Source: JBNKDD01 sp050288085 (GTDB lineage: Bacteria; Chloroflexota; Anaerolineae; Aggregatilineales; UBA3940). Taken from it: DNA of 33,373 nucleotides. The number at the start of each line of letters is the position of its first letter. The stretch's first letter is position 1. The notes beneath the pieces were generated by a model. That model made no database searches and was not told the DNA's origin. It saw only the letters and a program-made list of their open reading frames with translations. The position numbers and the translations under genes were made by a program. The stretch is from contig JBNKDD010000025.1 of the NCBI GenBank assembly GCA_050288085.1, positions 1-33,373 on the forward strand. Reading direction: 5' to 3'. Shown here piece after piece: positions 7,553-15,834 of the stretch.

Positions 7553-9055
7553 TCAATTCTCGAACGGGCACATATCAAAAGCCAGGTATTCTCGGTTGGC
7601 ATAACCGAAACTGTTTAACACTTCATAGGAACTTGGATTGGCCCGCGCATAGCCTACCACCAGGTCACAGGCCCGCCCCACATCGCGGTTTACGGTGAAG
7701 TCTTGCCAGAACACATCCGCCATCCGGGCAAATTCTAATCCCGGTTGCGGCCCGATGAAGGGTGTCGGAGAGGCTTCCGATTCCGATTCGGGGGGTGGTT
7801 CCTGGCCTTCTGGTGTTGGCTCGCCCTGACCGTACATTGCCATAATCTCGTCGTGTTTGTCCTGTGCTGCCGGAACTTTATTGTCCAGTATCAGAGCCAG
7901 CATGATCCGGTAATGAGCGTAAACACGCAGATAAATGGCCTCGTTGGGATACTCCCAACTGAGCAGCAGATCATCATCGATAGCCCGTTGGTAAAGTTCA
8001 ATGGCCGTCTGGGTATCACCACGGAATAAAGCGTTGTCACCATCATGCAGCAAGTGAATACGAAATTCCACCGGGGAAGTATTGACCTGTGCCACCCGGA
8101 AGAGTGTCCCATCCCATTTGTAAACGGTCGTAAAGGTGCGCTGTGGTCCGGCTTCAGGATCGGCGATGGTTCCGCTGGTCACGACAATCTCTCGCAAGCC
8201 ATCTTCATCCACATCTTGAGCGACAACTTCAGGGAAGGGTATATCTTTTATAGCCGCTTCAAACAGCGTATCGAAGTTGCCGAGCCGCAAACTCCACTCC
8301 ACGGCGGTCACATCACCATAGCAGGTGCGCTGATTACAGGTCTGGACGGTGTAAACCAGGTCATTGATGAAATCACCGTTGATGTCGTCCGCAGTAGCAA
8401 TCAAGGGAGCACTGCGGTCGGTCGAATATCCGGCCTGATAAAGCAGGCGATAGGCCCCCGATTCGCAGCCGAAGATCATCACATCACCGGGCTGCGGATC
8501 AATATCAGCATTGAGTGGGTCAAACGCGTTGATCAACACTTCCGGGACACCATCCCCGGTGAAGTCCCGGTCAGCACGAACTAGCCCACCAAAATCGGTG
8601 ACCGCGCCCCAACTCCGCAAAGTGGCTTCTAAAATAGTGGATGGGCCACCGGCTGACAGGTACTCAACGATCAGCTCGGCATACTCGGTAAAGGCAGGCG
8701 GTTGGCTGGGAAGGGTCGGTGTGCCTGCTGCCGGACAAACTGCCGGTTCAACGAACACCCCCTGAACGGTTGGGGTGGGCACAGCAGCCGTCGCCGTCTG
8801 TGCGATGGCGGTTCCGGCGGCAGCAGTGGCAGTCGCCACCGGGCCGATCAACTCAGTATCCTGATTGGGCAGTCCCTGGAGCGTCAGGGTGGGTGTGAGA
8901 AGGGAGACAGAAATACTGCCGCCAGGTGTAGCGGTCGTGAAGCTTGCGGTTGGGGTAGCGGCTCCACCACCTGTCGTACCCAAAACACAGGCCCATAACG
9001 CAGCTGGCAGGGCCAACATCGAGATTATTCGCCGGTAGGGGGGTGATTTCCTCAT
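7553..9055 (-). CDS. Lipoprotein with FG-GAP/VCBS-like repeats and a TPR-like segment
   Basis: This is a 500-residue exported protein. The N-terminus has two or more Arg/Lys, a hydrophobic stretch and a lipobox-like LWAC (Cys around residue 23). A Thr/Pro/Ala-rich linker follows to about residue 115. Three Asp-rich repeats of the FG-GAP/VCBS type come next (DFTGDGVPEVLI, DINGDFINDLVY and DVDEDGLREIVV), which usually form calcium-binding propeller blades. A TPR-like helix pair (GDTQTAIELYQRAID) lies near residue 350, and an acidic Glu/Pro linker near 410-430 precedes the C-terminus. The ATG has no clear Shine-Dalgarno sequence. A surface-anchored binding protein is likely, and no enzyme activity is visible. 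The partner M20 gene downstream may act in the same process. Confidence 0.85.
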   Translation of the reverse strand: MRKSPPYRRIISMLALPAALWACVLGTTGGGAATPTASFTTATPGGSISVSLLTPTLTLQGLPNQDTELIGPVATATAAAGTAIAQTATAAVPTPTVQGVFVEPAVCPAAGTPTLPSQPPAFTEYAELIVEYLSAGGPSTILEATLRSWGAVTDFGGLVRADRDFTGDGVPEVLINAFDPLNADIDPQPGDVMIFGCESGAYRLLYQAGYSTDRSAPLIATADDINGDFINDLVYTVQTCNQRTCYGDVTAVEWSLRLGNFDTLFEAAIKDIPFPEVVAQDVDEDGLREIVVTSGTIADPEAGPQRTFTTVYKWDGTLFRVAQVNTSPVEFRIHLLHDGDNALFRGDTQTAIELYQRAIDDDLLLSWEYPNEAIYLRVYAHYRIMLALILDNKVPAAQDKHDEIMAMYGQGEPTPEGQEPPPESESEASPTPFIGPQPGLEFARMADVFWQDFTVNRDVGRACDLVVGYARANPSSYEVLNSFGYANREYLAFDMCPFEN

Positions 9056-9221
9056 GGGCGGAAGTATAGCGGATCAGGTGGCGGATTGCCCAGAGAAGCT
9101 GCAAAACGTTAACTTTGCTGGTAGACGATAGCTTTTGAGTTATATGGCCTGATAATTGTAACTATTTTCACAAATGGTTATCTTTTTTTCCTAATCTTTA
9201 TAGATTTTATGAGTGGTTGAC

Positions 9222-9250
9222 TTGACACATTTGCCATTAACATGGAAAAT
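9222..9250 (+). promoter_or_regulatory. Candidate aapJ promoter
   Basis: TTGACA (9222-9227) is a perfect -35 element, and GAAAAT (9245-9250) follows after 17 bp, matching the -10 consensus at 4 of 6. The first AATACCTCAA repeat overlaps the -10, which would suit a repressor site. Confidence 0.35.
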
Positions 9251-9354
9251 ACCTCAATCGAAATCGTCCGTTCCAGAGTTAATACCTCAAAAGAATAGCT
9301 ACTTATCGTTGACTTACGCTCCTCTACTGTGCGCTAAGATCGATTCTTGCTATA

Positions 9355-9374
9355 CGCTCACAAGAGCGCTTTTT
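9355..9374 (+). terminator. Terminator-like hairpin in the aapJ leader
   Basis: CGCTC (9355-9359), loop ACAA and GAGCG (9364-9368) are followed by CTTTTT. The stem is short (5 bp). GCGCT at 9331-9335 could pair instead with AGCGC at 9365-9369, so the hairpin has a potential competitor. This fits an attenuator but is not proof of one. Confidence 0.35.
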
Positions 9375-9430
9375 GGATAGTAGGAGCAACTGAGAGATTC
9401 TTGTTCATCTTCTGAAAGGAGGTGGTAATT

Positions 9431-9475
9431 AGCAAAAAATTGTTTCGTATCACTTTTTGCTATCCGGCAAAAAGT
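9431..9475 (+). promoter_or_regulatory. Two mutually exclusive stems upstream of aapJ
   Basis: ACTTTTTGC (9452-9460) pairs perfectly with GCAAAAAGT (9467-9475) across a 6-nt loop. The same central strand (9454-9461, TTTTTGCT) can instead pair with AGCAAAAA at 9431-9438. Only one stem can form at a time. As DNA the three half-sites could equally be protein-binding sites. Confidence 0.5.
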
Positions 9476-9561
9476 AACACGACGACAGAACGAAAATGTC
9501 TTTGTGGATGCTCTTAATCTATCAGCATCTACCCCAGCACAACTTGTGGAGGAGAAAAAGT

Positions 9562-10752
9562 ATGTTTAAGAAACTATTCCAGAATCGCTGGACGGTCTTG
9601 GCTATTGGCATGGTGCTTGGCTGGCTGATGTTAGCCGCTTGTGCCGCCGCCACTGAAACCCCCGCAGCCGAAGAAGAAATGGCTGAGGAACCGGCTGCCG
9701 CAGCCGAAGAAGAAATGGCCGAAGAAGAGGCTCCTGCTGAAGAAGAGATGGCCGAGGAAGAAATGGCTGAGGAGCCTGCTGCTGAAGAAGCAATGCAAGA
9801 AGGCGAAGGTACGCTGGCGGAAGTTAAGGCCCGTGGCGTGCTGAAGTGCGGCGTGAACGTAGAACTGCCTGGCTTTGGTGTGCTCGATGCTGACGGTAAC
9901 AACGTTGGCTTCGACGTAGATTTCTGCAAGGCGATTGCTGCGGCAGTGCTGGGTGACGCGGAAGCTGTTGAATACATCCCGCTGAACGCCGACCAGCGTC
10001 TCCCCGCTCTGCAAACTGGTGAAATCGATGTGCTGATCCGTAACACCACCTGGACCCTCACCCGCGACACCGACCTGGGCCTGGACTTCACCGTCACCAA
10101 CTTCTACGATGGCCAGGGCTACATGGTTCGTGCTGATGAATTCGCGAGTGTCGAAGAACTGGATGGCGGCACCATCTGTGTCACCTCTGGTACAACCACC
10201 GAACTGAACCTGGCGGACGACTTCGCACGCCGTGGCCTCGACTACACCGCTGATGTGTACTCAGCAACCACCGACACCCACGAGACATTCTCAAGCGGTG
10301 CCTGTGACGCCGAAACTTCCGACAAGTCTCAGTTAGCTTCTCTGCGTTCGGCTGAACCGAATCCCGATGACTATGCTATTCTGCCCGACACCATCTCCAA
10401 GGAACCGCTCGGCCCAGTTGTCCGTGCAAACGACAGCGAGTGGCGCGATGTGGTGATGTGGACGGTCTTCGCTATGTTTGAGGCCGAGGAACTGGGCGTC
10501 AATCAGGCGAACGTCGATGAAATGCTTGGGTCAGACAACCCCGCCGTTCTAAAGCTGCTCGGCGCTGGTGAAGATGACCTGGGCGCACTGCTTGGTCTGG
10601 AGAAGGACTGGGCTTACCAGATCATCTTGCAGGTCGGCAACTACGGCGACGTGTACGAGCGCTGGCTCACCCCCATCGGCATCGTCCGTGAGGGCAGCGC
10701 CAATGCGCTGTGGACCGAGGGTGGCCTGATCTACTCACCCGCCTTCCGGTAA
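9562..10752 (+). CDS. aapJ: General L-amino-acid ABC transporter, substrate-binding lipoprotein
   Basis: This 396-residue exported binding protein delivers amino acids to the AapQM permease. It has a signal peptide with lipobox LAAC (Cys27), then an unusual tether of Glu, Ala, Met and Pro repeats (about 31-81). The periplasmic-binding-protein fold follows, starting near GTLAEVKARGVLKCGV and typical of the AapJ/BztA family (NTTWTLTRDTDLGLDFT; DYAILPDTISKEPLGP). The ATG at 9562 has GGAGGAG 7 nt upstream; a start 66 nt earlier would bury the signal peptide and is rejected. It is first in the operon and is separated from aapQ by 220 nt with a strong hairpin. AapJ proteins usually bind a broad range of L-amino acids, especially acidic and amide ones. 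Confidence 0.93.
   Translation: MFKKLFQNRWTVLAIGMVLGWLMLAACAAATETPAAEEEMAEEPAAAAEEEMAEEEAPAEEEMAEEEMAEEPAAEEAMQEGEGTLAEVKARGVLKCGVNVELPGFGVLDADGNNVGFDVDFCKAIAAAVLGDAEAVEYIPLNADQRLPALQTGEIDVLIRNTTWTLTRDTDLGLDFTVTNFYDGQGYMVRADEFASVEELDGGTICVTSGTTTELNLADDFARRGLDYTADVYSATTDTHETFSSGACDAETSDKSQLASLRSAEPNPDDYAILPDTISKEPLGPVVRANDSEWRDVVMWTVFAMFEAEELGVNQANVDEMLGSDNPAVLKLLGAGEDDLGALLGLEKDWAYQIILQVGNYGDVYERWLTPIGIVREGSANALWTEGGLIYSPAFR
9664..9799 (+). repeat. Imperfect tandem repeat encoding the acidic AapJ linker
   Basis: Short units based on GCCGAAGAAGAAATGGCC are repeated imperfectly, encoding runs of Glu-Glu-Met-Ala-Glu-Glu and Pro-Ala-Ala. The repeat sits just after the lipobox and forms a flexible, highly negative tether between the membrane anchor and the binding domain. 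It is prone to slippage, so its length may vary between strains. Confidence 0.8.
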
Positions 10753-10802
10753 ACGTCCGAGAACGAAGAGAAATTCCCAGGAATTTTGCTTCGTTTCGGC
10801 TG

Positions 10803-10828
10803 TGCAGCCTGATCAAGATCAGGCTGCA
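10803..10828 (+). promoter_or_regulatory. Large inverted repeat between aapJ and aapQ
   Basis: TGCAGCCTGATC (10803-10814) and GATCAGGCTGCA (10817-10828) are perfect 12-bp arms separated by AA; the innermost pairs would open to form a loop. No T run follows. Such hairpins after binding-protein genes commonly protect the upstream message and lower downstream expression, giving excess binding protein over permease. Confidence 0.7.
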
Positions 10829-10934
10829 TAGCCACTTTCTCAGCAAGGGATACCCCTTTTGTTCATAGCCTTCAATTTCTGTTGTAGATTTGATAACCCG
10901 GCGAAGATACAAAGGCCCCCTTCGTGGTAAGAAA

Positions 10935-10975
10935 GGAGGGGCGGCTTCGTCGAAGGTGAAGCTGCCACTAAGATG
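10935..10975 (+). promoter_or_regulatory. Hairpin-bridged ribosome binding site of aapQ
   Basis: GGAGG (10935-10939) is followed by a 9-bp stem with one G-U pair (10940-10948 with 10958-10966, 9-nt loop), then ACTAAG and the ATG at 10973. With the hairpin folded the effective spacer is 6 nt; unfolded it is 33 nt. No other Shine-Dalgarno sequence is closer to the ATG. Confidence 0.6.
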
Positions 10976-12211
10976 AGCAATACCATCCTCTCAGCAGAAG
11001 AACAAGCCCCCGTTCCTTTATGGCGCGATATTCGTGTGCTGCGCTGGGCTTTCCAGATCATTATCCTTGCATTGGTTATTTCATTGGTCTATGTTCTGAT
11101 CAGGACTCTCCTCAACAGCCTGGATGAAGTAGGTCTGAGCCTGAGTTTTAAATTCCTGAAGCGCCCTGCCGGTTTTAATATCAGTGAAGGTATCCCTTTT
11201 GACAAAAAGGAAACCATTCTGAAAGCCTACCTGGTAGGTGTGATGAACACCATCCGGGCAGCAGGGATTGGCATTATATTGGCTACTATTCTTGGGGTGT
11301 TGACCGGCATTGCGCGCCTGTCCCGTAACTGGCTGGTCAGCAAGATAGCACTGGTCTATATTGAGATCATGCAAAACACCCCTCTGTTGGTGCAGTTGTT
11401 CTTCTGGTTTACACTGATCCGGGCATTACCTGCCCAAAAATTTGATGAAATACTCAGCTTCCCGGCCAACCCGATCCAACTAGGGCCAGTGACAATTCCA
11501 CCGCTGGCCTACTTTAGCCAGCGTGCTGCTGCTGTACCAAGTATCGAAACCCTGGATTCTTTCCAAACGTGGCGCTGGTTCTTATTGGCAGCCTTTATTG
11601 TGGCGGGTGCTGCCTGGTGGCTGCGTGTCTATCTAAGGGAACGATCTGGATATCCGGCTACCGGTCAATTCTGGTGGGCACTAATCAGTTTCCTGGTGAT
11701 TTGCACCATAGGTTGGCTGGTTGTGTCAGGAAACCCAATTCGCGTATCGATCCCAACCTTAGAGGGAGAGAAGATTGTAAAATACCAGGGCGGTTGGGTT
11801 ATGAGCAACAACTTCCAGGCTTTATTATTAGGGTTGGTGTTATATACGGCTGCCTTTATCGCCGAAGTGGTACGCTCCGGTATCCAGGCCGTCCCCTATG
11901 GGCAAATCGAAGCCGCTACCGCTTTGAGCCTGACCCGCGGCCAGCAGTTACGCCTGATTGTTCTGCCCCAGGCCATGCGTGTGATTATCCCACCTCTGAT
12001 CAACCAGTATCTCAACCTGACCAAGAACTCCAGCCTGGCAATTGCCGTTGCCTTCCCCGACCTTTTCAATATCTCGCAGACCATCGGCAACCAGACCGGG
12101 CAAAACACGCAGATCATTATGATCGTTATGGGGTCATACCTGGTAATGAGCCTGTCTATCTCTGCCCTGATGAACTTTGTTAACAAGCAAATGCAGATAA
12201 AGGAGCGCTGA
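10973..12211 (+). CDS. aapQ: General L-amino-acid ABC transporter permease
   Basis: This 412-residue membrane protein is an AapQ/BztB-type permease, longer than typical HisM/GlnP permeases because of extra helices and a large loop between the first helices and the core. It shows the conserved segment LVYIEIMQNTPLLVQLFFW. The cytoplasmic EAA loop that docks on the ATPase is IEAATALSLTRGQQLRLIVLPQAMRVIIPPL (described around residues 305-340). The C-terminus ends MQIKER. It pairs with AapM to form the channel. Only the ATG at 10973 is a canonical start, and its Shine-Dalgarno sequence is unusually distant and separated by a hairpin. aapM starts 3 nt after the stop. Confidence 0.94.
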   Translation: MSNTILSAEEQAPVPLWRDIRVLRWAFQIIILALVISLVYVLIRTLLNSLDEVGLSLSFKFLKRPAGFNISEGIPFDKKETILKAYLVGVMNTIRAAGIGIILATILGVLTGIARLSRNWLVSKIALVYIEIMQNTPLLVQLFFWFTLIRALPAQKFDEILSFPANPIQLGPVTIPPLAYFSQRAAAVPSIETLDSFQTWRWFLLAAFIVAGAAWWLRVYLRERSGYPATGQFWWALISFLVICTIGWLVVSGNPIRVSIPTLEGEKIVKYQGGWVMSNNFQALLLGLVLYTAAFIAEVVRSGIQAVPYGQIEAATALSLTRGQQLRLIVLPQAMRVIIPPLINQYLNLTKNSSLAIAVAFPDLFNISQTIGNQTGQNTQIIMIVMGSYLVMSLSISALMNFVNKQMQIKER

Positions 12212-12214
12212 GAT

Positions 12215-13303
12215 ATGACAACCAAAGTAGAATCTACAAACGCTCCTACCCCATCAGAAGCCCCTCCGGTAACCGAAGTCGGCGTATTGGGCTGGATTAA
12301 GGAGAACCTGTTTAACTCGTGGGGCAGTGCCATCCTGACCGTGGTATCCGGCCTGTTTGTTTTTTTCGCACTGCGGGTATTGCTCCGGTTTATCTTCGTC
12401 CAGGCCAATTGGGAAGTTGTTTATGCCAATCCGATCCTGTTTTTGATCGGCCAATATCCTCGTGAGGAAGCCTGGCGTACGGCTGCTGCACTGGGCCTGG
12501 TGATCTTCATGGCGGTCGTTCATGCCCTGTTCTGGAAGCGGTCTGGTACAGCCCAAATCATCATCAGTATCTTATGGTTTCTGTCGTTCCCGACTGTCTG
12601 GTTTATCCTGGCCGGGTTCGAGAATTCAACCCTGCTGCCCCCGGTTCGCACCCAGTTATGGAGCGGCTTGCTGCTCACCACCATGCTGACGGTGGTCGGA
12701 ATCGTGGTGTCTTTCCCGCTGGGCGTTGTCCTGGCTCTGGGCCGCCGCAGTGATCTGGTCATCGCGAAAATATTGTGCACCATTTACATTGAAGCTATCC
12801 GGGGTGTACCGCTGATCAGCATCTTGTTCATGTCACAGGTGATGCTGCCTCTATTTGTAGGCAATTCCAACCTTGATGTCGTAATCCGAGCAATGGCCGG
12901 TGTGACACTCTTTAGCGCGGCCTACGTGGCCGAAAACGTGCGAGGCGGCCTCCAGGCTATCCCCAATGGGCAGGTTGAGGCGGCTCAGGCGTTGGGCTTA
13001 AGTGCCCCGCTGGTCACCGTCCTGATTGTACTCCCGCAGGCACTCCGCATCGTCATCCCGGCGATTGTCGGGCAGTTCATCAGCCTGTTCAAGGATACAA
13101 CACTGGTCAGTATCATCACCCTGCTGGACTTGCTGGGTATTGCAGCTTCCGCTCTGGCGCAGAAGCCCGAATACCAGTTCCACAAGACAGAAGTTTATTT
13201 ATTCCTGGCTGTGATTTACTTCATTTTCAGCTATTTGATGTCGTCGGCAGCCCGGCGAATTGAGGCTACTACCAGCGCTATGGGCGGCACCCAGAAACTA
13301 TAA
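12215..13303 (+). CDS. aapM: General L-amino-acid ABC transporter permease
   Basis: This 362-residue permease is the AapM/BztC partner of AapQ. After a Pro/Thr-rich cytoplasmic N-terminus (about 1-30) it has several N-terminal helices. The conserved core follows, beginning SGLLLTTMLTVVGIVVSFPLG and including IYIEAIRGVPLI. Its EAA motif is VEAAQALGLSAPLVTVLIVLPQ (around 250-275), followed by a final helix near 325-345. AAGGAG lies about 9 nt before the ATG, within the end of aapQ. The gap to aapP is 14 nt, so the four genes form one operon. Confidence 0.94.
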   Translation: MTTKVESTNAPTPSEAPPVTEVGVLGWIKENLFNSWGSAILTVVSGLFVFFALRVLLRFIFVQANWEVVYANPILFLIGQYPREEAWRTAAALGLVIFMAVVHALFWKRSGTAQIIISILWFLSFPTVWFILAGFENSTLLPPVRTQLWSGLLLTTMLTVVGIVVSFPLGVVLALGRRSDLVIAKILCTIYIEAIRGVPLISILFMSQVMLPLFVGNSNLDVVIRAMAGVTLFSAAYVAENVRGGLQAIPNGQVEAAQALGLSAPLVTVLIVLPQALRIVIPAIVGQFISLFKDTTLVSIITLLDLLGIAASALAQKPEYQFHKTEVYLFLAVIYFIFSYLMSSAARRIEATTSAMGGTQKL

Positions 13304-13317
13304 CGGAGAATACAATT

Positions 13318-14088
<771 letters not shown>

Positions 14089-14110
14089 TCAACCTACGAA
14101 TACCTGGATG

Positions 14111-14133
14111 AGGGGCTTAACAGCCCCTTTTTT
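14111..14133 (+). terminator. Intrinsic terminator of the aap operon
   Basis: AGGGGCT, loop TAAC and AGCCCCT form a perfect 7-bp stem running into six T (14128-14133), just after the aapP stop. Confidence 0.88.
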
Positions 14134-14206
14134 GTGTTTAGCCTTGGAGGAAGTGGTAGGTTTGGCGGGGTGAGGCTATACTGCTAGCAGAAGGGAGGAG
14201 CCGCCT

Positions 14207-14914
14207 ATGCTTGCCCGGTTTCGACAGGGAGTCCGCAATCTAACTTCACATGCCTGGCTGCTGATCGGCGGAGCTTTACTGCTGCTGCTGATCCTGGTGG
14301 GCCTATCGCGTGAAGGTTCAGGAGTGCCGGTTGAGATTGCCACATTAACCATTGGGGCAGCCAGCGTTCAGACAAATGCCGACGCGCCGACTATCTCAGC
14401 CCGGCTGGCCCAAACCCCGGCGGATATCGTTTTGACACAGGCCGCTCCGACGTTTGCCTTGCTCGGCCAGCAAGAGATTCAGCAATATGCCGCATCGGCT
14501 CGTGCCAGCTCTGAACTCAGCCAGCTTGATTGGGGCGCTGTCCAGATCAATGGCCCCCCCAACACCCCGGAGTGTGGGGACTTCCGCACAGCCTGGGCTT
14601 CCGCCCAACCTAACGAAGCAGCCTCCATCACCGTGTTCTTCCCGGAATTGGTCAAACCAACCGGTTTGTTAATCTACGAGACCTATAATCCCGGTTTTAT
14701 CGTCCGGGTTACCTTTACCGATGTATATGGCAAGGAGCATATCCTTTATGAGACAACAACCCCTCAACTTCGCTCCTCATGCCCTTTTACCCTGGCTCTG
14801 GCCGTTCCTGACGCCGATTATAAGGGCAACACTGTAACCATCTTTGTTGATCAAGCTACCAGCGCAGGCGGTTGGAATCAAATTGATGCGGTTCAACTGA
14901 TCGGCGCTAAGTAA
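14207..14914 (+). CDS. Membrane-anchored protein with a galactose-binding-like (discoidin-type) domain
   Basis: This 235-residue protein has a basic N-terminus, one transmembrane or signal-anchor helix (about 16-34) and a Thr/Ala/Gln-rich linker (about 45-85). Its C-terminal beta-sandwich domain begins QQYAASARASSEL. The pattern ASxxxSxxxW...GxPNTPxCGDxxTAWAS...YETYNPGFIVRVTF is that of galactose-binding-like/F5-8C-type domains, which bind carbohydrate or other surface ligands. GGGAGGAG lies about 7 nt before the ATG. No enzyme motif is present. The same-strand FHA gene follows 73 nt downstream with its own possible promoter. Confidence 0.8.
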   Translation: MLARFRQGVRNLTSHAWLLIGGALLLLLILVGLSREGSGVPVEIATLTIGAASVQTNADAPTISARLAQTPADIVLTQAAPTFALLGQQEIQQYAASARASSELSQLDWGAVQINGPPNTPECGDFRTAWASAQPNEAASITVFFPELVKPTGLLIYETYNPGFIVRVTFTDVYGKEHILYETTTPQLRSSCPFTLALAVPDADYKGNTVTIFVDQATSAGGWNQIDAVQLIGAK

Positions 14915-14922
14915 GTAAAAGT

Positions 14923-14950
14923 TTGCAGAATGCACATTTCTGTATAAGAT
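14923..14950 (+). promoter_or_regulatory. Possible promoter of the FHA-domain gene
   Basis: TTGCAG (14923-14928) and TAAGAT (14945-14950) lie 16 bp apart, upstream of the ATG at 14988. Each matches consensus at about 4 of 6, so support is modest. Confidence 0.3.
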
Positions 14951-14987
14951 ATGAGGAAGCACTCGCTCACATACAATTGAGGCAATC

Positions 14988-15779
14988 ATGTCTTCTGAAA
15001 AACCTGAGCAACCTAAACGCCCGATTGTCACCGGTAAACTAGATGCTAACCAGAAAAGGGCCATTATTGTCCCGGCTCTGGGCAGCTTTGGTACGCGTTT
15101 TTCGTCTTCTGAGGTGATCTATCACCCGGTTCCATATAACTACAAGATCATTCAGGACCCGACGCCCTGGCGCGTCCTGCTAAAGTTTGGTGCACCGGCT
15201 CCTCGCATTGTCGTTGGACTCGACATTTACGGCGATGTGATCATTGGACGTGGGTCAGATGGGCCGCAAAGCCCGGATATTGACCTGTCTAACCTGGATG
15301 CGCTGGCCCTGGGAGTTTCCCGGCGGCATGCGCTCCTGCGGCCAACCCAGAACAAGCTGTTCCTGATCGATCTCGACAGCACCAATGGAAGTTATGTAAA
15401 TGCCATCCCGGTTGGTCGGGGCATGGCTCAGGTGCTTAAAGGTGGAGATACTGTCGCCCTGGCCGGATTAAACTTTGTTGTCGAAATTGTCCGTGCTCCA
15501 CAAAGGAGCCCGGAATCTGAAGAGGACAAAGAGCCAAAGAGCGAGCCGCCTAAGCCAACCCTCAAAGTAGGTGAGGATGCCTCGGCAAAGGAAAAGGAAT
15601 CGACGGCCAGCCTGCCGCTTCCTCGTATGGCACGTCCTAAGCAAGGGAGAGATACCCTACCCCCCGGTGTTGTCCCCAGCGTAAAAGATCAACAAGATAA
15701 AACCGAACCGGCGGGTAAAGAGCAGGCGACGGATGACCTCTCAACCAAAGAGCCACCGCCCAAACCCGAAGAAAAATAA
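14988..15779 (+). CDS. FHA-domain protein
   Basis: This 263-residue soluble protein has a forkhead-associated domain at about 63-168. The phosphothreonine-binding landmarks are present: GRG (87-89), SRRHA (111-115) and STNGSYVN (131-138). The N-terminal 60 residues are uncharacterised, and the C-terminal 90 residues are a charged Lys/Glu/Pro-rich disordered tail. FHA domains read Thr phosphorylation by Ser/Thr kinases, but no kinase is encoded in the window. The ATG is preceded by GAGG about 8 nt upstream. The gene ends two bases before a palindromic terminator shared with rplT. Confidence 0.9.
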   Translation: MSSEKPEQPKRPIVTGKLDANQKRAIIVPALGSFGTRFSSSEVIYHPVPYNYKIIQDPTPWRVLLKFGAPAPRIVVGLDIYGDVIIGRGSDGPQSPDIDLSNLDALALGVSRRHALLRPTQNKLFLIDLDSTNGSYVNAIPVGRGMAQVLKGGDTVALAGLNFVVEIVRAPQRSPESEEDKEPKSEPPKPTLKVGEDASAKEKESTASLPLPRMARPKQGRDTLPPGVVPSVKDQQDKTEPAGKEQATDDLSTKEPPPKPEEK

Positions 15780-15780
15780 C

Positions 15781-15818
15781 AAAAAAGGCGCTTGTTTTCG
15801 AAAACAAGCGCCTTTTTT
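15781..15818. terminator. Perfect 38-nt palindromic bidirectional terminator
   Basis: AAAAAAGGCGCTTGTTTTC and its exact reverse complement abut without a spacer, giving two 19-nt arms. Both ends finish in six T on the exiting strand, so it terminates the FHA gene (plus) and rplT (minus) equally. Confidence 0.93.
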
Positions 15819-15834
15819 AGTGTTCTAATGAAGA

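Larger units (their letters stand above)
9056..9561 (+). promoter_or_regulatory. 506-nt intergenic leader of the aap amino-acid transporter operon
   Basis: This is the longest non-coding gap in the window and is A/T-richer than its flanks. On the plus strand it holds, in order: a candidate promoter (TTGACA 9222-9227, 17 bp, GAAAAT 9245-9250), two direct repeats AATACCTCAA (9248-9257 and 9281-9290), a small terminator-like hairpin (9355-9374), a strong AAAGGAGG (9415-9422) not followed by an ATG, overlapping alternative hairpins (9431-9475), and finally the GGAGGAG (9548-9554) that serves aapJ. No known riboswitch class was recognised by eye. Confidence 0.55.

Noticed and set aside
8045..8584. 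179-codon plus-strand ORF
   Set aside because: Antisense to the FG-GAP lipoprotein gene, with no ribosome site.
9522..10100. 192-codon minus-strand ORF rich in Ser/Ala
   Set aside because: Mirror of the acidic repeat and start of aapJ; low-complexity shadow.
11569..12183. 204-codon plus-strand ORF in another frame
   Set aside because: Lies wholly inside aapQ, whose frame contains the conserved permease motifs.
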